Source: Rhizobium sp. Pop5 (GTDB lineage: Bacteria; Pseudomonadota; Alphaproteobacteria; Rhizobiales; Rhizobiaceae). From it: a stretch of DNA of 64,000 nt. Positions 19,267-26,913 of the stretch are shown in pieces (position 1 is the first letter of the stretch; each line of letters starts with the position of its first letter). Below the pieces are notes generated by a model that was not told the origin of the DNA, made no database searches, and saw nothing but the letters and a program-made list of their open reading frames with translations. A program made the position numbers and the translations under genes. Location of the stretch: assembly GCF_024721175.1 (NCBI RefSeq), contig NZ_CP099399.1, positions 1 to 64,000 on the forward strand. The letters run 5' to 3'.

Positions 19267-19695
19267 TCAGAGATCTTCGTTCTTCAGTGGAATGCCGTAG
19301 AGCTCGAGGCGGTGGTCGACCAGCCGGAAGCCGTGCTCGCGGGCGATGCGCTCCTGCAGCGCCTCGATCTCCGGCGAGCGGAACTCGATGACCGTACCGT
19401 TCTTCAGGTCGATGAGGTGGTCATGATGCTCTTCCGGCACCGTTTCGTAGCGCGAGCGTCCGTCGCGGAAATCGTGACGGGCGATGATGCCGGCGTCTTC
19501 GAACAGCTTGACGGTGCGATAGACGGTCGAAATCGAGATCTTCGCGTCCACCTTCACCGAGCGGCGATAGAGTTCTTCGACGTCGGGGTGGTCCTGCGAG
19601 TCTTCCAGGATACGCGCGATCACGCGGCGCTGCTCGGTCATGCGCATGCCGCGTTCGGTGCAAAGCTCCTCAAGGGTCTTAGCTACGTCCGTCAT
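19267..19695 (-). CDS. mur: Fur-family metalloregulator (Mur, manganese-responsive)
   Basis: This 142-residue regulator has the N-terminal winged helix (ISISTVYRTVKLFEDAGI) and the metal-binding stretch EEHHDHLIDLKNGTVIEF (by position about 87-104). It has only one Cys (in LEELCTERG) and lacks the C-terminal CxxC structural zinc motif of enterobacterial Fur. In Rhizobium leguminosarum the Fur orthologue acts as Mur, repressing the sitABCD manganese uptake genes in response to Mn; iron control there lies with RirA and Irr. That function is by orthology. It follows rimI in the same direction, upstream of olsA. Confidence 0.9.
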   Translation of the reverse strand: MTDVAKTLEELCTERGMRMTEQRRVIARILEDSQDHPDVEELYRRSVKVDAKISISTVYRTVKLFEDAGIIARHDFRDGRSRYETVPEEHHDHLIDLKNGTVIEFRSPEIEALQERIAREHGFRLVDHRLELYGIPLKNEDL

Positions 19696-19734
19696 GGCCC
19701 GCCTCTACAAAGATATTCGTATTGCGACAGGGAA

Positions 19735-20235
19735 CTACCGAAGAACGCGCTTCATGACAAGCGCCGTAGAGAGAGCGCCGTTTTCCTGTTTGTAGTAACC
19801 CTGACGTTCGCCGACCTTTTCGAAACCGAGCTTGCGATAGAGGCCGAGCGCTGCAGTATTGCCGTTGTCGACTTCGAGAAACATGCTCTCGCCGCCGCGC
19901 GCGCGCGCTTCCCGCATCGCCGCCTGCATCAACCGCCAGCCGAGGCCGGAGCGGGCGACCTTCGCCTGCACGGCGATCGTCAGGATTTCCGCCTCGCCGG
20001 CGACCTCTCGCGCAAGGATGAAGCCCGGGAGCGGTTTCCTCAGGATGGCGTTGGTCTGGCGCGCGACGAAGCCGAAAACGGTCTCCTGCGAAAGCAAGCT
20101 GTGGAATTCGCCGTCGCCCCAGGGGCGGGCGAAGCGCTCACCGTGCAGGACGGCGACATCGCGGCAATCCTCGCGCTCCATGGTGATGATTTCGAATTCG
20201 GGCTTTAGCGTCAGATAGGCTTCCAGCATCGTCAT
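19735..20235 (-). CDS. rimI: Ribosomal-protein-alanine N-acetyltransferase RimI
   Basis: This 166-residue GNAT acetyltransferase of the RimI type acetylates the N-terminal alanine of ribosomal protein S18 in E. coli. The acetyl-CoA-binding region VQAKVARSGLGWRLMQAAMREA and MFLEVDNGNTAALGLYRKLGFEKVGERQGYY by position about 120-150 are characteristic. The start ATG at 20235 overlaps the tsaB stop as ATGA, which decides it over the ATG two codons later. tsaB-rimI pairing is common. It precedes mur. Confidence 0.92.
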   Translation of the reverse strand: MTMLEAYLTLKPEFEIITMEREDCRDVAVLHGERFARPWGDGEFHSLLSQETVFGFVARQTNAILRKPLPGFILAREVAGEAEILTIAVQAKVARSGLGWRLMQAAMREARARGGESMFLEVDNGNTAALGLYRKLGFEKVGERQGYYKQENGALSTALVMKRVLR

Positions 20236-20894
20236 ACTCGTCGGGCGATCGCATACCCGGCCTGCGGTTTGGCATCGGGTCCGCGCAGATAAAGGGGCTT
20301 CGGCTTTCCGGCATCGGGGGAGGCGGCAGCACCGAGGCGCGCCACAATGGAGATCGGGAATATGTTGGCGTGATCGCCGTTGGCATCGGGCCGGAGAAGC
20401 GGCGTCGCCGAGCCGGTGATCTCGCCGTCGAAGCCGGCAGCATATGCCTGCGCGTCCGCGACGCTCAGCGCCCGCGGCTCGTCGAGCGGCGAGCCGTCGG
20501 CTGCGAAGGGCTGGAGGTAGATTTCGTCACGCTTGGCGTCCATGGCGGCGAGCACGGCGCGGCCAGGTGTCTTCTCGCGCTGGGCAGCGGCCATGACTTC
20601 GAGCGTGGTGACGCCGACGGCGGGCACATCGAGGGAGAGCGCAAAACCCCGGGCGGCGGCAACGCCGACGCGGATACCCGTAAAGGAGCCGGGGCCGATG
20701 GTGACGGCGAGGCGGTTGATATCGGCAAGCGCGAGGCCTGCCTGAGCCAGAGCGCGGTCGACGATACCAATCAGATGTTCAGCATGCCCCTTGCCGATCA
20801 TGTCCGATGCCTCCCCCAGCATCGTATTCCTGCCGCTGTCATAGACGGCGGCAGCGCAATCCACACCTGCCGTGTCGAGCGCCAGAACGATCAT
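20232..20894 (-). CDS. tsaB: tRNA threonylcarbamoyladenosine biosynthesis protein TsaB
   Basis: TsaB is the partner of TsaD in making t6A37 on ANN-decoding tRNAs. The 220-residue protein has the ASKHA-type N-terminus VLALDTAGVDCAAAVYDS and the conserved ITIGPGSFTGIRVGVAAARGFA-like block (here VTIGPGSFTGIRVGVAAARG at about 64-83). Like other TsaB proteins it lacks the metal-binding His residues of TsaD. It is translationally coupled to rimI by an ATGA overlap. The next gene upstream, an Nfu scaffold, ends 88 bases away. Confidence 0.94.
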   Translation of the reverse strand: MIVLALDTAGVDCAAAVYDSGRNTMLGEASDMIGKGHAEHLIGIVDRALAQAGLALADINRLAVTIGPGSFTGIRVGVAAARGFALSLDVPAVGVTTLEVMAAAQREKTPGRAVLAAMDAKRDEIYLQPFAADGSPLDEPRALSVADAQAYAAGFDGEITGSATPLLRPDANGDHANIFPISIVARLGAAASPDAGKPKPLYLRGPDAKPQAGYAIARRV

Positions 20895-20982
20895 GCCATC
20901 AATTTCCGAATAAACTATTGTCGCCTATTGATAAATCCGTCCGGCCGAACAGTAGATGAACGGCCGATGCGAATTCGAGTTT

Positions 20983-21549
20983 TTAAGCGGCAATCACTTC
21001 CTGCACTTCCGGAACGAAATGGCGCAGCAGATTCTGGACGCCATGCTTCAGCGTTGCCGTCGAAGACGGGCAGCCGGAGCAGGAACCCTTCATGTTCAGA
21101 TAAACCTTGCCGTCCTTGAAGCCACGGAAGGTGATATCGCCGCCGTCCTGGGCAACGGCCGGGCGCACGCGGGTCTCCAGAAGCTCCTTGATGGTCAGCA
21201 CGATCGATTCATCGCCTTCGTCGAAGAATTCGTCGCCGGCATCGACATCCTCGGAGAGGATGGAGGCATCGCCCATGACAGGCTTGCCGGACATGAAGTG
21301 CTCCATGATCGAGCCGAGGATAGCGGGCTTGAGATGCTGCCATTCGGCATCGTCCTTCGAGACGGAAATGAAATCATAGCCGAAATAGACGCCGGTCACG
21401 CCAGGGATATCGAACAGGCGGGCTGCGAGTGGCGAGGCTTCGGCCTCTTCGGCGCTGAGAAACTCGGCCGTACCGGTTTCCATGACCACCTTGCCCGGAA
21501 GGAATTTTTGCGTGGCGGGATTCGGCGTGGCTTCGGTCTGAATGAACAT
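20983..21549 (-). CDS. Nfu-type iron-sulfur cluster scaffold protein
   Basis: This 188-residue protein has an N-terminal Nfu domain (FIQTEATPNPATQKFLPG at the start) and a C-terminal NifU-like domain with the cluster-binding CxxC in MKGSCSGCPSSTATLKHG near residue 165. It carries and delivers Fe-S clusters to target proteins, as the mitochondrial NFU1 does. The ATG at 21549 is chosen because GGAGAG lies 4 bases upstream, while the ATG at 21561 has no ribosome binding site. It sits between the universal stress protein gene and tsaB on the same strand. Confidence 0.93.
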   Translation of the reverse strand: MFIQTEATPNPATQKFLPGKVVMETGTAEFLSAEEAEASPLAARLFDIPGVTGVYFGYDFISVSKDDAEWQHLKPAILGSIMEHFMSGKPVMGDASILSEDVDAGDEFFDEGDESIVLTIKELLETRVRPAVAQDGGDITFRGFKDGKVYLNMKGSCSGCPSSTATLKHGVQNLLRHFVPEVQEVIAA

Positions 21550-21658
21550 CTGGCTCTCCATGCGGCAGGCCCGTGACCTCGGCCGTCTTTAGAATTCTTC
21601 AAAAGAAAATAAGCCCAATGCCGGCTCTATTCAAGAGACTTGCACTCAAGAAATGCTC

Positions 21659-22150
21659 TCAGCAAAGCGCGTCGATTTCCTCGTTTGTCAGCGTATCCGG
21701 CAGCACCGTGACCGGGATCGGAAACGCCGCCGCGCGACCGGCAACCGACGAGACCAGTGGGCCAGGACCTTCCTTTGCCGAACCGGCAGCAAGAACGAGG
21801 ATCGCCACATCGCGGTCTTCCTCGATCACGGCATTGATCTGCTCGGCGGCACTACCCTCACGGATGACGATCTCGGGCTCGATGCCGATCGTCTCGCGCA
21901 CGATCTGTGCGATCTTGGCAACGACGGCCTCGGCTTCCTCGCGTGCCTCGGCCCGCATGATCTCCTCGACGCCGAGCCATTGCTGAAAGTCGCCGTCGGG
22001 GATCACATAAAGCAGCACCAGGCCGCCATTGGAATTCTTTGCGCGCCGGCCGGCATAATGAACGGCGCGCTGGCATTCGGGTGTGCCGTCGATCACCGCC
22101 ATGAATTTGCGGCGATGACCTTCAAGCCGTGAGAGTCGCTTCGATACCAT
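21659..22150 (-). CDS. Universal stress protein family (UspA-like)
   Basis: This 163-residue single UspA domain has FMAVIDGTPECQRAVHYAGRRA near the start and VLAAGSAKEGPGPLVSSVAG near the end. The G-2x-G-9x-G-(S/T) ATP-binding pattern is only partly kept, so nucleotide binding is uncertain. Usp proteins aid survival under stress; the target of this one is unknown. It lies between trpS and the Nfu gene on the same strand, an order kept in several rhizobia. Confidence 0.88.
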   Translation of the reverse strand: MVSKRLSRLEGHRRKFMAVIDGTPECQRAVHYAGRRAKNSNGGLVLLYVIPDGDFQQWLGVEEIMRAEAREEAEAVVAKIAQIVRETIGIEPEIVIREGSAAEQINAVIEEDRDVAILVLAAGSAKEGPGPLVSSVAGRAAAFPIPVTVLPDTLTNEEIDALC

Positions 22151-22234
22151 GGCGCGGACTCTGACACCCGAAGCCGAAAAATTGCAAGCTGAGTTTTCAC
22201 CCTTCGCCCCGACGTGGAGAAGAAGGGAGATGCC

Positions 22235-23299
22235 TCAATAAAGGAAGCCGATGACGTCGCGCAGTTGGCTCATCGTCACTTCGGCGCGAGCCCTGGCACG
22301 TTCGCCGCCCTTGCGCAGGATCGCGTCGATGTGGCTGGTGTCGTCCATCAGCCGGCGCATCTCTCCGGTGATCGGCGCAAGCACGTGGATTGCCAGATCG
22401 ACCAGCGCCGGCTTGAAGACGGAGAACTGCTGGCCGCCGAATTCGCCGAGCACTTCGGCCTTCGATTTGTCGGCGAGCGCCGCATAGATCGCCACCAGAT
22501 TGTCAGCTTCCGGACGGCCTTGTAGCCCGTCGATTTCGCTGGGCAAGCCGTCCGGGTCGGTCTTCGCCTTGCGGATCTTCTTCGAGATCGCGTCCTCATC
22601 GTCCATCAGGTTGATGCGCGAGAGGTCGGAGGGGTCCGACTTCGACATTTTCTTGGTGCCGTCGCGCAACGACATGACGCGCGGCGCCGGCCCGCCGATC
22701 AGAGGTTCGACCATCGGGAAATAGGCATGCACTGGCTCGTCGCCGACGGTGATGTCGACGCCGTAGCCCGTCCTGCTGATATGCGCGGCATAATCGAGGT
22801 TGAACTTCATCGCGATGTCGCGGGTAAGCTCCAGATGCTGCTTCTGATCCTCGCCAACCGGCACGTGAGTGGCGCGATAGACGAGAATGTCGGCGGCCAT
22901 CAGGCTCGGATAGGCGTAGAGACCGAGCGATGCCTGCTCACGGTCCTTGCCGGCCTTGTCCTTGAACTGCGTCATGCGGTTCATCCAGCCGATGCGGGCA
23001 ACACAGTTGAAGATCCAGGCGAGCTCGGCATGCTGCGGCACGGCCGACTGGTTGAAGACGATATGTTTTTCCGGATCGATGCCTGCGGCAATGAAGGCCG
23101 CGGCGATCGAGCGCGTCTGGCTCGGCATGTCTTCGTGGACGAGCTGAGCGGTGAGCGCATGCATGTCGACAACGCAGTAGATGCAGTCATTGCCTTCCTG
23201 CAGCGCCACGAACCGGCGGATCGCGCCGAGATAATTGCCGAGATGCAGGTTGCCGGTCGGCTGCACGCCGGAGAATACGAGTTTCTTGAATTCGCTCAT
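22235..23299 (-). CDS. trpS: Tryptophanyl-tRNA synthetase
   Basis: TrpS charges tRNA-Trp. The 354-residue class I synthetase has [20 protein letters not shown] with the HIGH-like motif HLGN near residues 19-22 and the KMSKS loop [10 protein letters not shown] near 216-225. Length and motifs are normal. It is followed by the universal stress protein gene. In the usual rhizobial order murJ is directly upstream of trpS; here a 3.5-kb block of other genes separates them. Confidence 0.97.
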   Translation of the reverse strand: MSEFKKLVFSGVQPTGNLHLGNYLGAIRRFVALQEGNDCIYCVVDMHALTAQLVHEDMPSQTRSIAAAFIAAGIDPEKHIVFNQSAVPQHAELAWIFNCVARIGWMNRMTQFKDKAGKDREQASLGLYAYPSLMAADILVYRATHVPVGEDQKQHLELTRDIAMKFNLDYAAHISRTGYGVDITVGDEPVHAYFPMVEPLIGGPAPRVMSLRDGTKKMSKSDPSDLSRINLMDDEDAISKKIRKAKTDPDGLPSEIDGLQGRPEADNLVAIYAALADKSKAEVLGEFGGQQFSVFKPALVDLAIHVLAPITGEMRRLMDDTSHIDAILRKGGERARARAEVTMSQLRDVIGFLY

Positions 23300-23395
23300 G
23301 TCGTCCTCAATAGGCTGGTGGAGGGCCCCAAGGCTTTTCGCCTATGTTGCTAACGCCGCGGCTTATGCACGGGCAACCCGTCGCAATCAAGGGGT

Positions 23396-23794
23396 TCAGG
23401 CTGCGGCATGCTGGATCAGATCGAAGGTGTTGCCATAGGGATCCGCAAAGACCGCGACCGTGCCGTAAACCTCGTGCCGCGGCTCCTCCAGGAAGTGCAC
23501 GCCGGCGGCAAGCATGGCGGCATGATCGCGGGCGAAATCATCGGTCTTCAGGAAGAAGCCGACGCGGCCGCCGGTCTGGTTGCCGATCGCTGTCCGCTGC
23601 GCGTCGTTTGCCGCCTGCGCCAATAGAAACGCGGCGCCATCCCCGCCTTTGGGCTTCACCACCACCCAGCGCTTGCCCTCCGGCTGCTGCTCGTCCTGCA
23701 GGCACCCGAAGCCGAGGGCATCGCAATAGAAGGCCTTGGCACGGTCGTAATCGTCGACGACCAAGGTGACAAGGAAAAGGGACTGGATCGCCAT
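23396..23794 (-). CDS. VOC (glyoxalase) family protein
   Basis: This 132-residue protein of the vicinal oxygen chelate fold begins with FLVTLVVDDYDRAKAFYCDALGF and ends with VAVFADPYGNTFDLIQHA, the usual two ends of a YphB/lactoylglutathione-lyase-like domain. The substrate is not known. The ATG at 23794 is preceded by GGGAGA at a good distance; the ATG four codons upstream is less likely. It is the rightward boundary of the trpS side and the first gene of the accessory-looking block before murJ. Confidence 0.85.
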   Translation of the reverse strand: MAIQSLFLVTLVVDDYDRAKAFYCDALGFGCLQDEQQPEGKRWVVVKPKGGDGAAFLLAQAANDAQRTAIGNQTGGRVGFFLKTDDFARDHAAMLAAGVHFLEEPRHEVYGTVAVFADPYGNTFDLIQHAAA

Positions 23795-23980
23795 AGTCTC
23801 TCCCATTTGGATGTTTATTCCATTTACGGATGGTTAGGCCATTGATTTTAAGCCAAATTGATCAAGCTTTGTAGCTATAACTGAGTATAAAATTTCACAG
23901 AAAAGCTTTTATTGAACTGAAAATCCTCGATTGCGCATTGGCGGCCGGACGGGTCGTCGCGAAGCCCGATCGGAGGGACC

Positions 23981-24409
23981 ATGCAGAACGCCAGTTTGAT
24001 CGCCATGGCGGGCCTTTTCGCCCTACAATCAGCAACCGGTGCTGCCGGTCAAGACACTAAGAGACAGGCCATTCATCTTCCCGAACATGAGGCGCGCCTC
24101 GCCTACGCGGTCCAGACCGTCAGTGTTCGTGCCGGCTGTTTTCCCACGCGCCTGCGAGCGATCCTGTCGCATATCGCCGCGGAGACCGGGCGCCGTCCGA
24201 TCGTCACGTCCGGCCACCGGCCGCATCCGAGCCGTCATGGTTCCCTGCATGGAAAATGCCTGGCCGCCGACATCAGGATGCCGGGCCTCTCGGAACGCAC
24301 CATCATCGCAGCCGCGAAAAGCGCCCCCGGCATCGGCGGCATCGGCAGCTATTGCAATGGCATCGTTCACGTCGACGTCGGGCCGCAGAGGCGATGGGTT
24401 GATTGTTAA
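23981..24409 (+). CDS. Secreted D-Ala-D-Ala carboxypeptidase-like protein (peptidase M15 family)
   Basis: The 142-residue protein starts with a likely signal peptide (ASLIAMAGLFALQSATGAAG) and carries the M15A/YcbK-like zinc site: TSGHRP, SRHGSLHGKCLAADIR (His and Asp ligands) and GIVHVDVGPQRRWVDC with the third His. The family trims peptidoglycan peptides or acts as an endolysin-like hydrolase; the exact bond cut is unknown. GGAGG lies 6 bases upstream of the ATG. It is transcribed alone, rightward, and faces the leftward NAD-binding gene across a region rich in hairpins. Confidence 0.82.
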   Translation: MQNASLIAMAGLFALQSATGAAGQDTKRQAIHLPEHEARLAYAVQTVSVRAGCFPTRLRAILSHIAAETGRRPIVTSGHRPHPSRHGSLHGKCLAADIRMPGLSERTIIAAAKSAPGIGGIGSYCNGIVHVDVGPQRRWVDC

Positions 24410-24410
24410 T

Positions 24411-24513
24411 GCATGCCGCCCGGAAGCGTGTAACGGTTCCGGGACCGCGACATGCATGAAAGCCCTGCCTTCGAGGCAGAGGCGTGTGCCCGCAACGACA
24501 CCCGAGGGTGTCG
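24411..24513. repeat. Three successive hairpins between convergent genes
   Basis: The first is a nested stem, GCATG (24411-24415) with CATGC (24451-24455) enclosing CCCGGAA (24419-24425) with TTCCGGG (24437-24443). The second is CTGCCT-TCG-AGGCAG (24465-24479). The third is CGACACCC-GA-GGGTGTCG (24496-24513). All stems are perfect. They may end both convergent transcripts, though no long T-run is present. Confidence 0.5.
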
Positions 24514-24551
24514 ACCACCCTGGAGTGAAGGATTGAGTTTTAGAAATCGAA

Positions 24552-25160
24552 TTAGTAGCCGACGGTGAACCGCTGCCTGACGTGTGCCGGGGCTTCGATT
24601 TCGTCGACAAGTGCGACGGCAAAGTCCTCGAAGGAAATGCTGCTGCCATTCTCGTTCGTAAGAAGCTGGTCCTTGCCGAGACGGAAGGTGCCGGTCCGCT
24701 CGCCGGGGACGAATGCGGCCGAAGGCGACAGGAGGGTCCAATCGAGATCGTTTTCAGCCTTGAGCTTGTTGAGATAATTCACGCCGCCTTGCGCTTCTGA
24801 TTTGTAGATTGCCGGGAATTCGGGGGTGTTGACGAGGAGGACGCCTGGAGCGACTTCGAGACTGCCAGCCCCGCCCACCACGTAGTAGCGCCGAACGCCG
24901 GATGCCTTGACTGCGCCGAGCAGCTTGTCGGGATCGCTGGCGGAAAAATGCACCGAGCTGATGACGGCGTCATGACCTTCCAGAACACGTGCGAGAGCTT
25001 CAGGCGCCTCGATGTCGGCAGAAGCGGCGGTGACGTTCGGCAGAGCGGCGATCCTAGCCGGATCTCGGGCGATCGCGGTGACGGCGTGGCCCCGAGCGGA
25101 CAATTCCGACAGGATCCGGGAGCCGGCCTGACCGGAAGCTCCGACAAGAGCGATTTTCAT
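24552..25160 (-). CDS. NAD(P)-binding oxidoreductase, NmrA/YwnB-like short-chain fold
   Basis: This 202-residue protein has a Rossmann fold with the glycine motif ALVGASGQAGSRIL at its start, then VTAIARDPARIAALPNV and the central YYVVGGAGSLEV, features of the atypical SDR group that includes NmrA and NAD(P)H-binding flavin-reductase-like proteins. The substrate is unknown. The ATG at 25160 has AGGAG 7 bases upstream. It follows the DsbA-like gene by 26 bases and both are divergent from the LysR gene, so the three probably form a regulator-target unit. Confidence 0.82.
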   Translation of the reverse strand: MKIALVGASGQAGSRILSELSARGHAVTAIARDPARIAALPNVTAASADIEAPEALARVLEGHDAVISSVHFSASDPDKLLGAVKASGVRRYYVVGGAGSLEVAPGVLLVNTPEFPAIYKSEAQGGVNYLNKLKAENDLDWTLLSPSAAFVPGERTGTFRLGKDQLLTNENGSSISFEDFAVALVDEIEAPAHVRQRFTVGY

Positions 25161-25186
25161 GATGTTACTCCTAGTTGGGTGATGGT

Positions 25187-25855
25187 TCATGCGGCTGCGG
25201 AAAGTTCGTCTACGGCGGCAATGAGGTTTGCCGGGCCGTGATAGAGCGTCTCGCCGTTGAGGACATGGGGAGCGCCGTTGACGATGGCGGTGAGCTGCGG
25301 AACTCCGCGAACGCCGAGGGTGTTCATCCGACGCTGCGTATCTTCCATCCGCTCCAGCGCGCGTTCGCGCAGATCAGTGTCGCTGCAAAGCCCCTCGGCG
25401 AATGCCTCAGCGGCCAGTTCGATTCCGTGCTCGGCAACCACTTGAGCGGCGACCTTTGCCACCTCGAGGATGAGGGAAGTATCGCGCCCCTCGACGTAGC
25501 GAGCGATTTGGAGGGCGTGCAGGAAAGAAGGTTCGAGCGTTGGATCCCGTTTGCCAAGAGCGACCAGCGCCAATGTTGCGGGCCCGGAGTCAAAGATGCC
25601 GTTCGGAGCCAGCAGGACGTTGTGGCGATACCCTTCGGAAAATCTCTGCCCCGTGAGGCTCTGGATTCGCTGGTCGTTGCGCCAGGCGTGGTCGGCGATC
25701 GACGAGATCGGCCGTCCCCCGACGAACAAGCCGGACGGGTGCATCCTCAGCTTGTCTCCGAACTTGTCGGCAAGGCCGGCCAGCGCCGGCGCGCTTGCGT
25801 AGCACCAGCCGCAGAGGGGGTCGAAAAAATATTGAAGTTCGATCTCGGTAGTCAA
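25187..25855 (-). CDS. DsbA family protein (thioredoxin-fold, CGWC motif)
   Basis: This 222-residue protein is a thioredoxin fold with the active-site CGWC in FFDPLCGWCYASAPAL near residues 15-18 and the cis-Pro loop GVRGVPQLTAIVNG. There is no signal peptide, so it is probably a cytoplasmic FrnE/HCCA-isomerase-like oxidoreductase and not a periplasmic Dsb. AAGGAGA precedes the ATG. It is the first gene after the divergent LysR promoter region, followed by the NAD-binding protein. Confidence 0.85.
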   Translation of the reverse strand: MTTEIELQYFFDPLCGWCYASAPALAGLADKFGDKLRMHPSGLFVGGRPISSIADHAWRNDQRIQSLTGQRFSEGYRHNVLLAPNGIFDSGPATLALVALGKRDPTLEPSFLHALQIARYVEGRDTSLILEVAKVAAQVVAEHGIELAAEAFAEGLCSDTDLRERALERMEDTQRRMNTLGVRGVPQLTAIVNGAPHVLNGETLYHGPANLIAAVDELSAAA

Positions 25856-25912
25856 AGCGATCTCCTTGTGTTGAGGAGAAACTTAATGTTGCGCAGATCG
25901 AAGATAAACGCC

Positions 25913-25927
25913 ATTGTGATCCACAAT
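25913..25927. promoter_or_regulatory. LysR-type operator in the divergent promoter
   Basis: ATTGTG-ATC-CACAAT at 25913-25927 is a perfect 15-bp inverted repeat containing the T-N11-A pattern of LysR-family sites. It lies in the 92-base gap, 21 bases before the LysR gene and 58 bases before the DsbA-like gene. Confidence 0.55.
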
Positions 25928-25947
25928 ATGTTGCATGAATCGAACTA

Positions 25948-26832
25948 ATGATGGACCGGATAATCGCGGCAAAAGTTCTGCTGAAAACCATCGAGCGCGG
26001 CAGCGCCGCTGGAGCTGCGGAAGAACTGGGCATGTCCCGGGCGATGGCATCGCGCTACATCGCGTCCATGGAAGACTGGTCGGGAACACGGCTTCTGCAC
26101 CGCACGACGCGGCAGCTCAGCCTGACATCGGCGGGCGAGCGCGTGATCGAACTCTGCAGGGAGATCGTCCGCGTCGCCGATGCGGTCACCGAGGTGGGGG
26201 CTGATGCCGATACGCCGCAGGGCCTTCTCAGGGTGACCGCGCCGGGCATTCTCGCTGAGACGCAGCTGATCCCCTTGCTCTCGGAGTTCGCGGATCACTA
26301 TTCTCGGATCAGGATCGATTTACAGATCTCGGACAGGTCGGTCGATCTGGTGCAGGACCGTATCGATGTGGCGATCCGGATCGCCAACCGCCTCGATCCC
26401 TCCCTGATCGCCAAACGGCTGGGACAGTGCCCGTCGCGGCTTTACGCCTCGCGGCAATACCTGGAAAAGAAAGGGACCCCGAACACGCCAGAGGATCTGA
26501 AGGACCATAGGTGCCTGACCTACACGCATCTTGGCGGCGCGGAATGGATTTTGGAGAAGGGCGAGGCGCAAGTCGTGGTTCCGGTTGCAGGAGGATTCCA
26601 GACGAACGATGCTCTTGCTCTGCGGCGTGCCACGCTATCCGCTCTCGGCATCGCCATGCTGCCATGCTTTGCCGCCGATCAAGAGGTTCTGGCAGGTAAG
26701 CTGGTTGTCGTCTTGCCGGAGTGGAAGCCGAGCACGCTCGGTATCCATGCTCTCTATGTTTCTCGCAGGCACCTTCCCATGGCCGCGCGAGCGCTCATCG
26801 ACTTCCTGGCAGAACGGCTACGGCAGGCATAG
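25948..26832 (+). CDS. LysR-family transcriptional regulator
   Basis: The 294-residue protein has an N-terminal winged helix (AAGAAEELGMSRAMASRYIASME at about 18-40, followed by GTRLLHRTTRQLSLTSAG) and a C-terminal periplasmic-binding-like effector domain (about 90-290). It resembles the CrgA/DsdC-like LysR group that often controls a divergent oxidoreductase operon. The inducer is unknown. Two ATG codons (25948, 25951) are possible; the ribosome binding site is weak. A LysR-type palindrome sits just upstream between it and the DsbA-like gene. Confidence 0.9.
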   Translation: MMDRIIAAKVLLKTIERGSAAGAAEELGMSRAMASRYIASMEDWSGTRLLHRTTRQLSLTSAGERVIELCREIVRVADAVTEVGADADTPQGLLRVTAPGILAETQLIPLLSEFADHYSRIRIDLQISDRSVDLVQDRIDVAIRIANRLDPSLIAKRLGQCPSRLYASRQYLEKKGTPNTPEDLKDHRCLTYTHLGGAEWILEKGEAQVVVPVAGGFQTNDALALRRATLSALGIAMLPCFAADQEVLAGKLVVVLPEWKPSTLGIHALYVSRRHLPMAARALIDFLAERLRQA

Positions 26833-26913
26833 GCCTGTCAAGTCAGTCCAATCGTAGGGCTCTGGTCGATCATACGTATATCGTGGCGTTGCCGTGACAT
26901 GTTCGTCCAGATT

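Noticed and set aside
17473..20208. A 911-residue open frame on the plus strand across miaB, olsA and mur
   Set aside because: It is the antisense shadow of genes with clear families on the minus strand; its composition (Arg/Asp/His/Ala rich) is typical of reverse-frame translation of GC-rich coding DNA.
24411..24455. A tRNA-like fold
   Set aside because: The nested stem lacks an anticodon arm, T-arm consensus and CCA-compatible acceptor; it is a plain hairpin.
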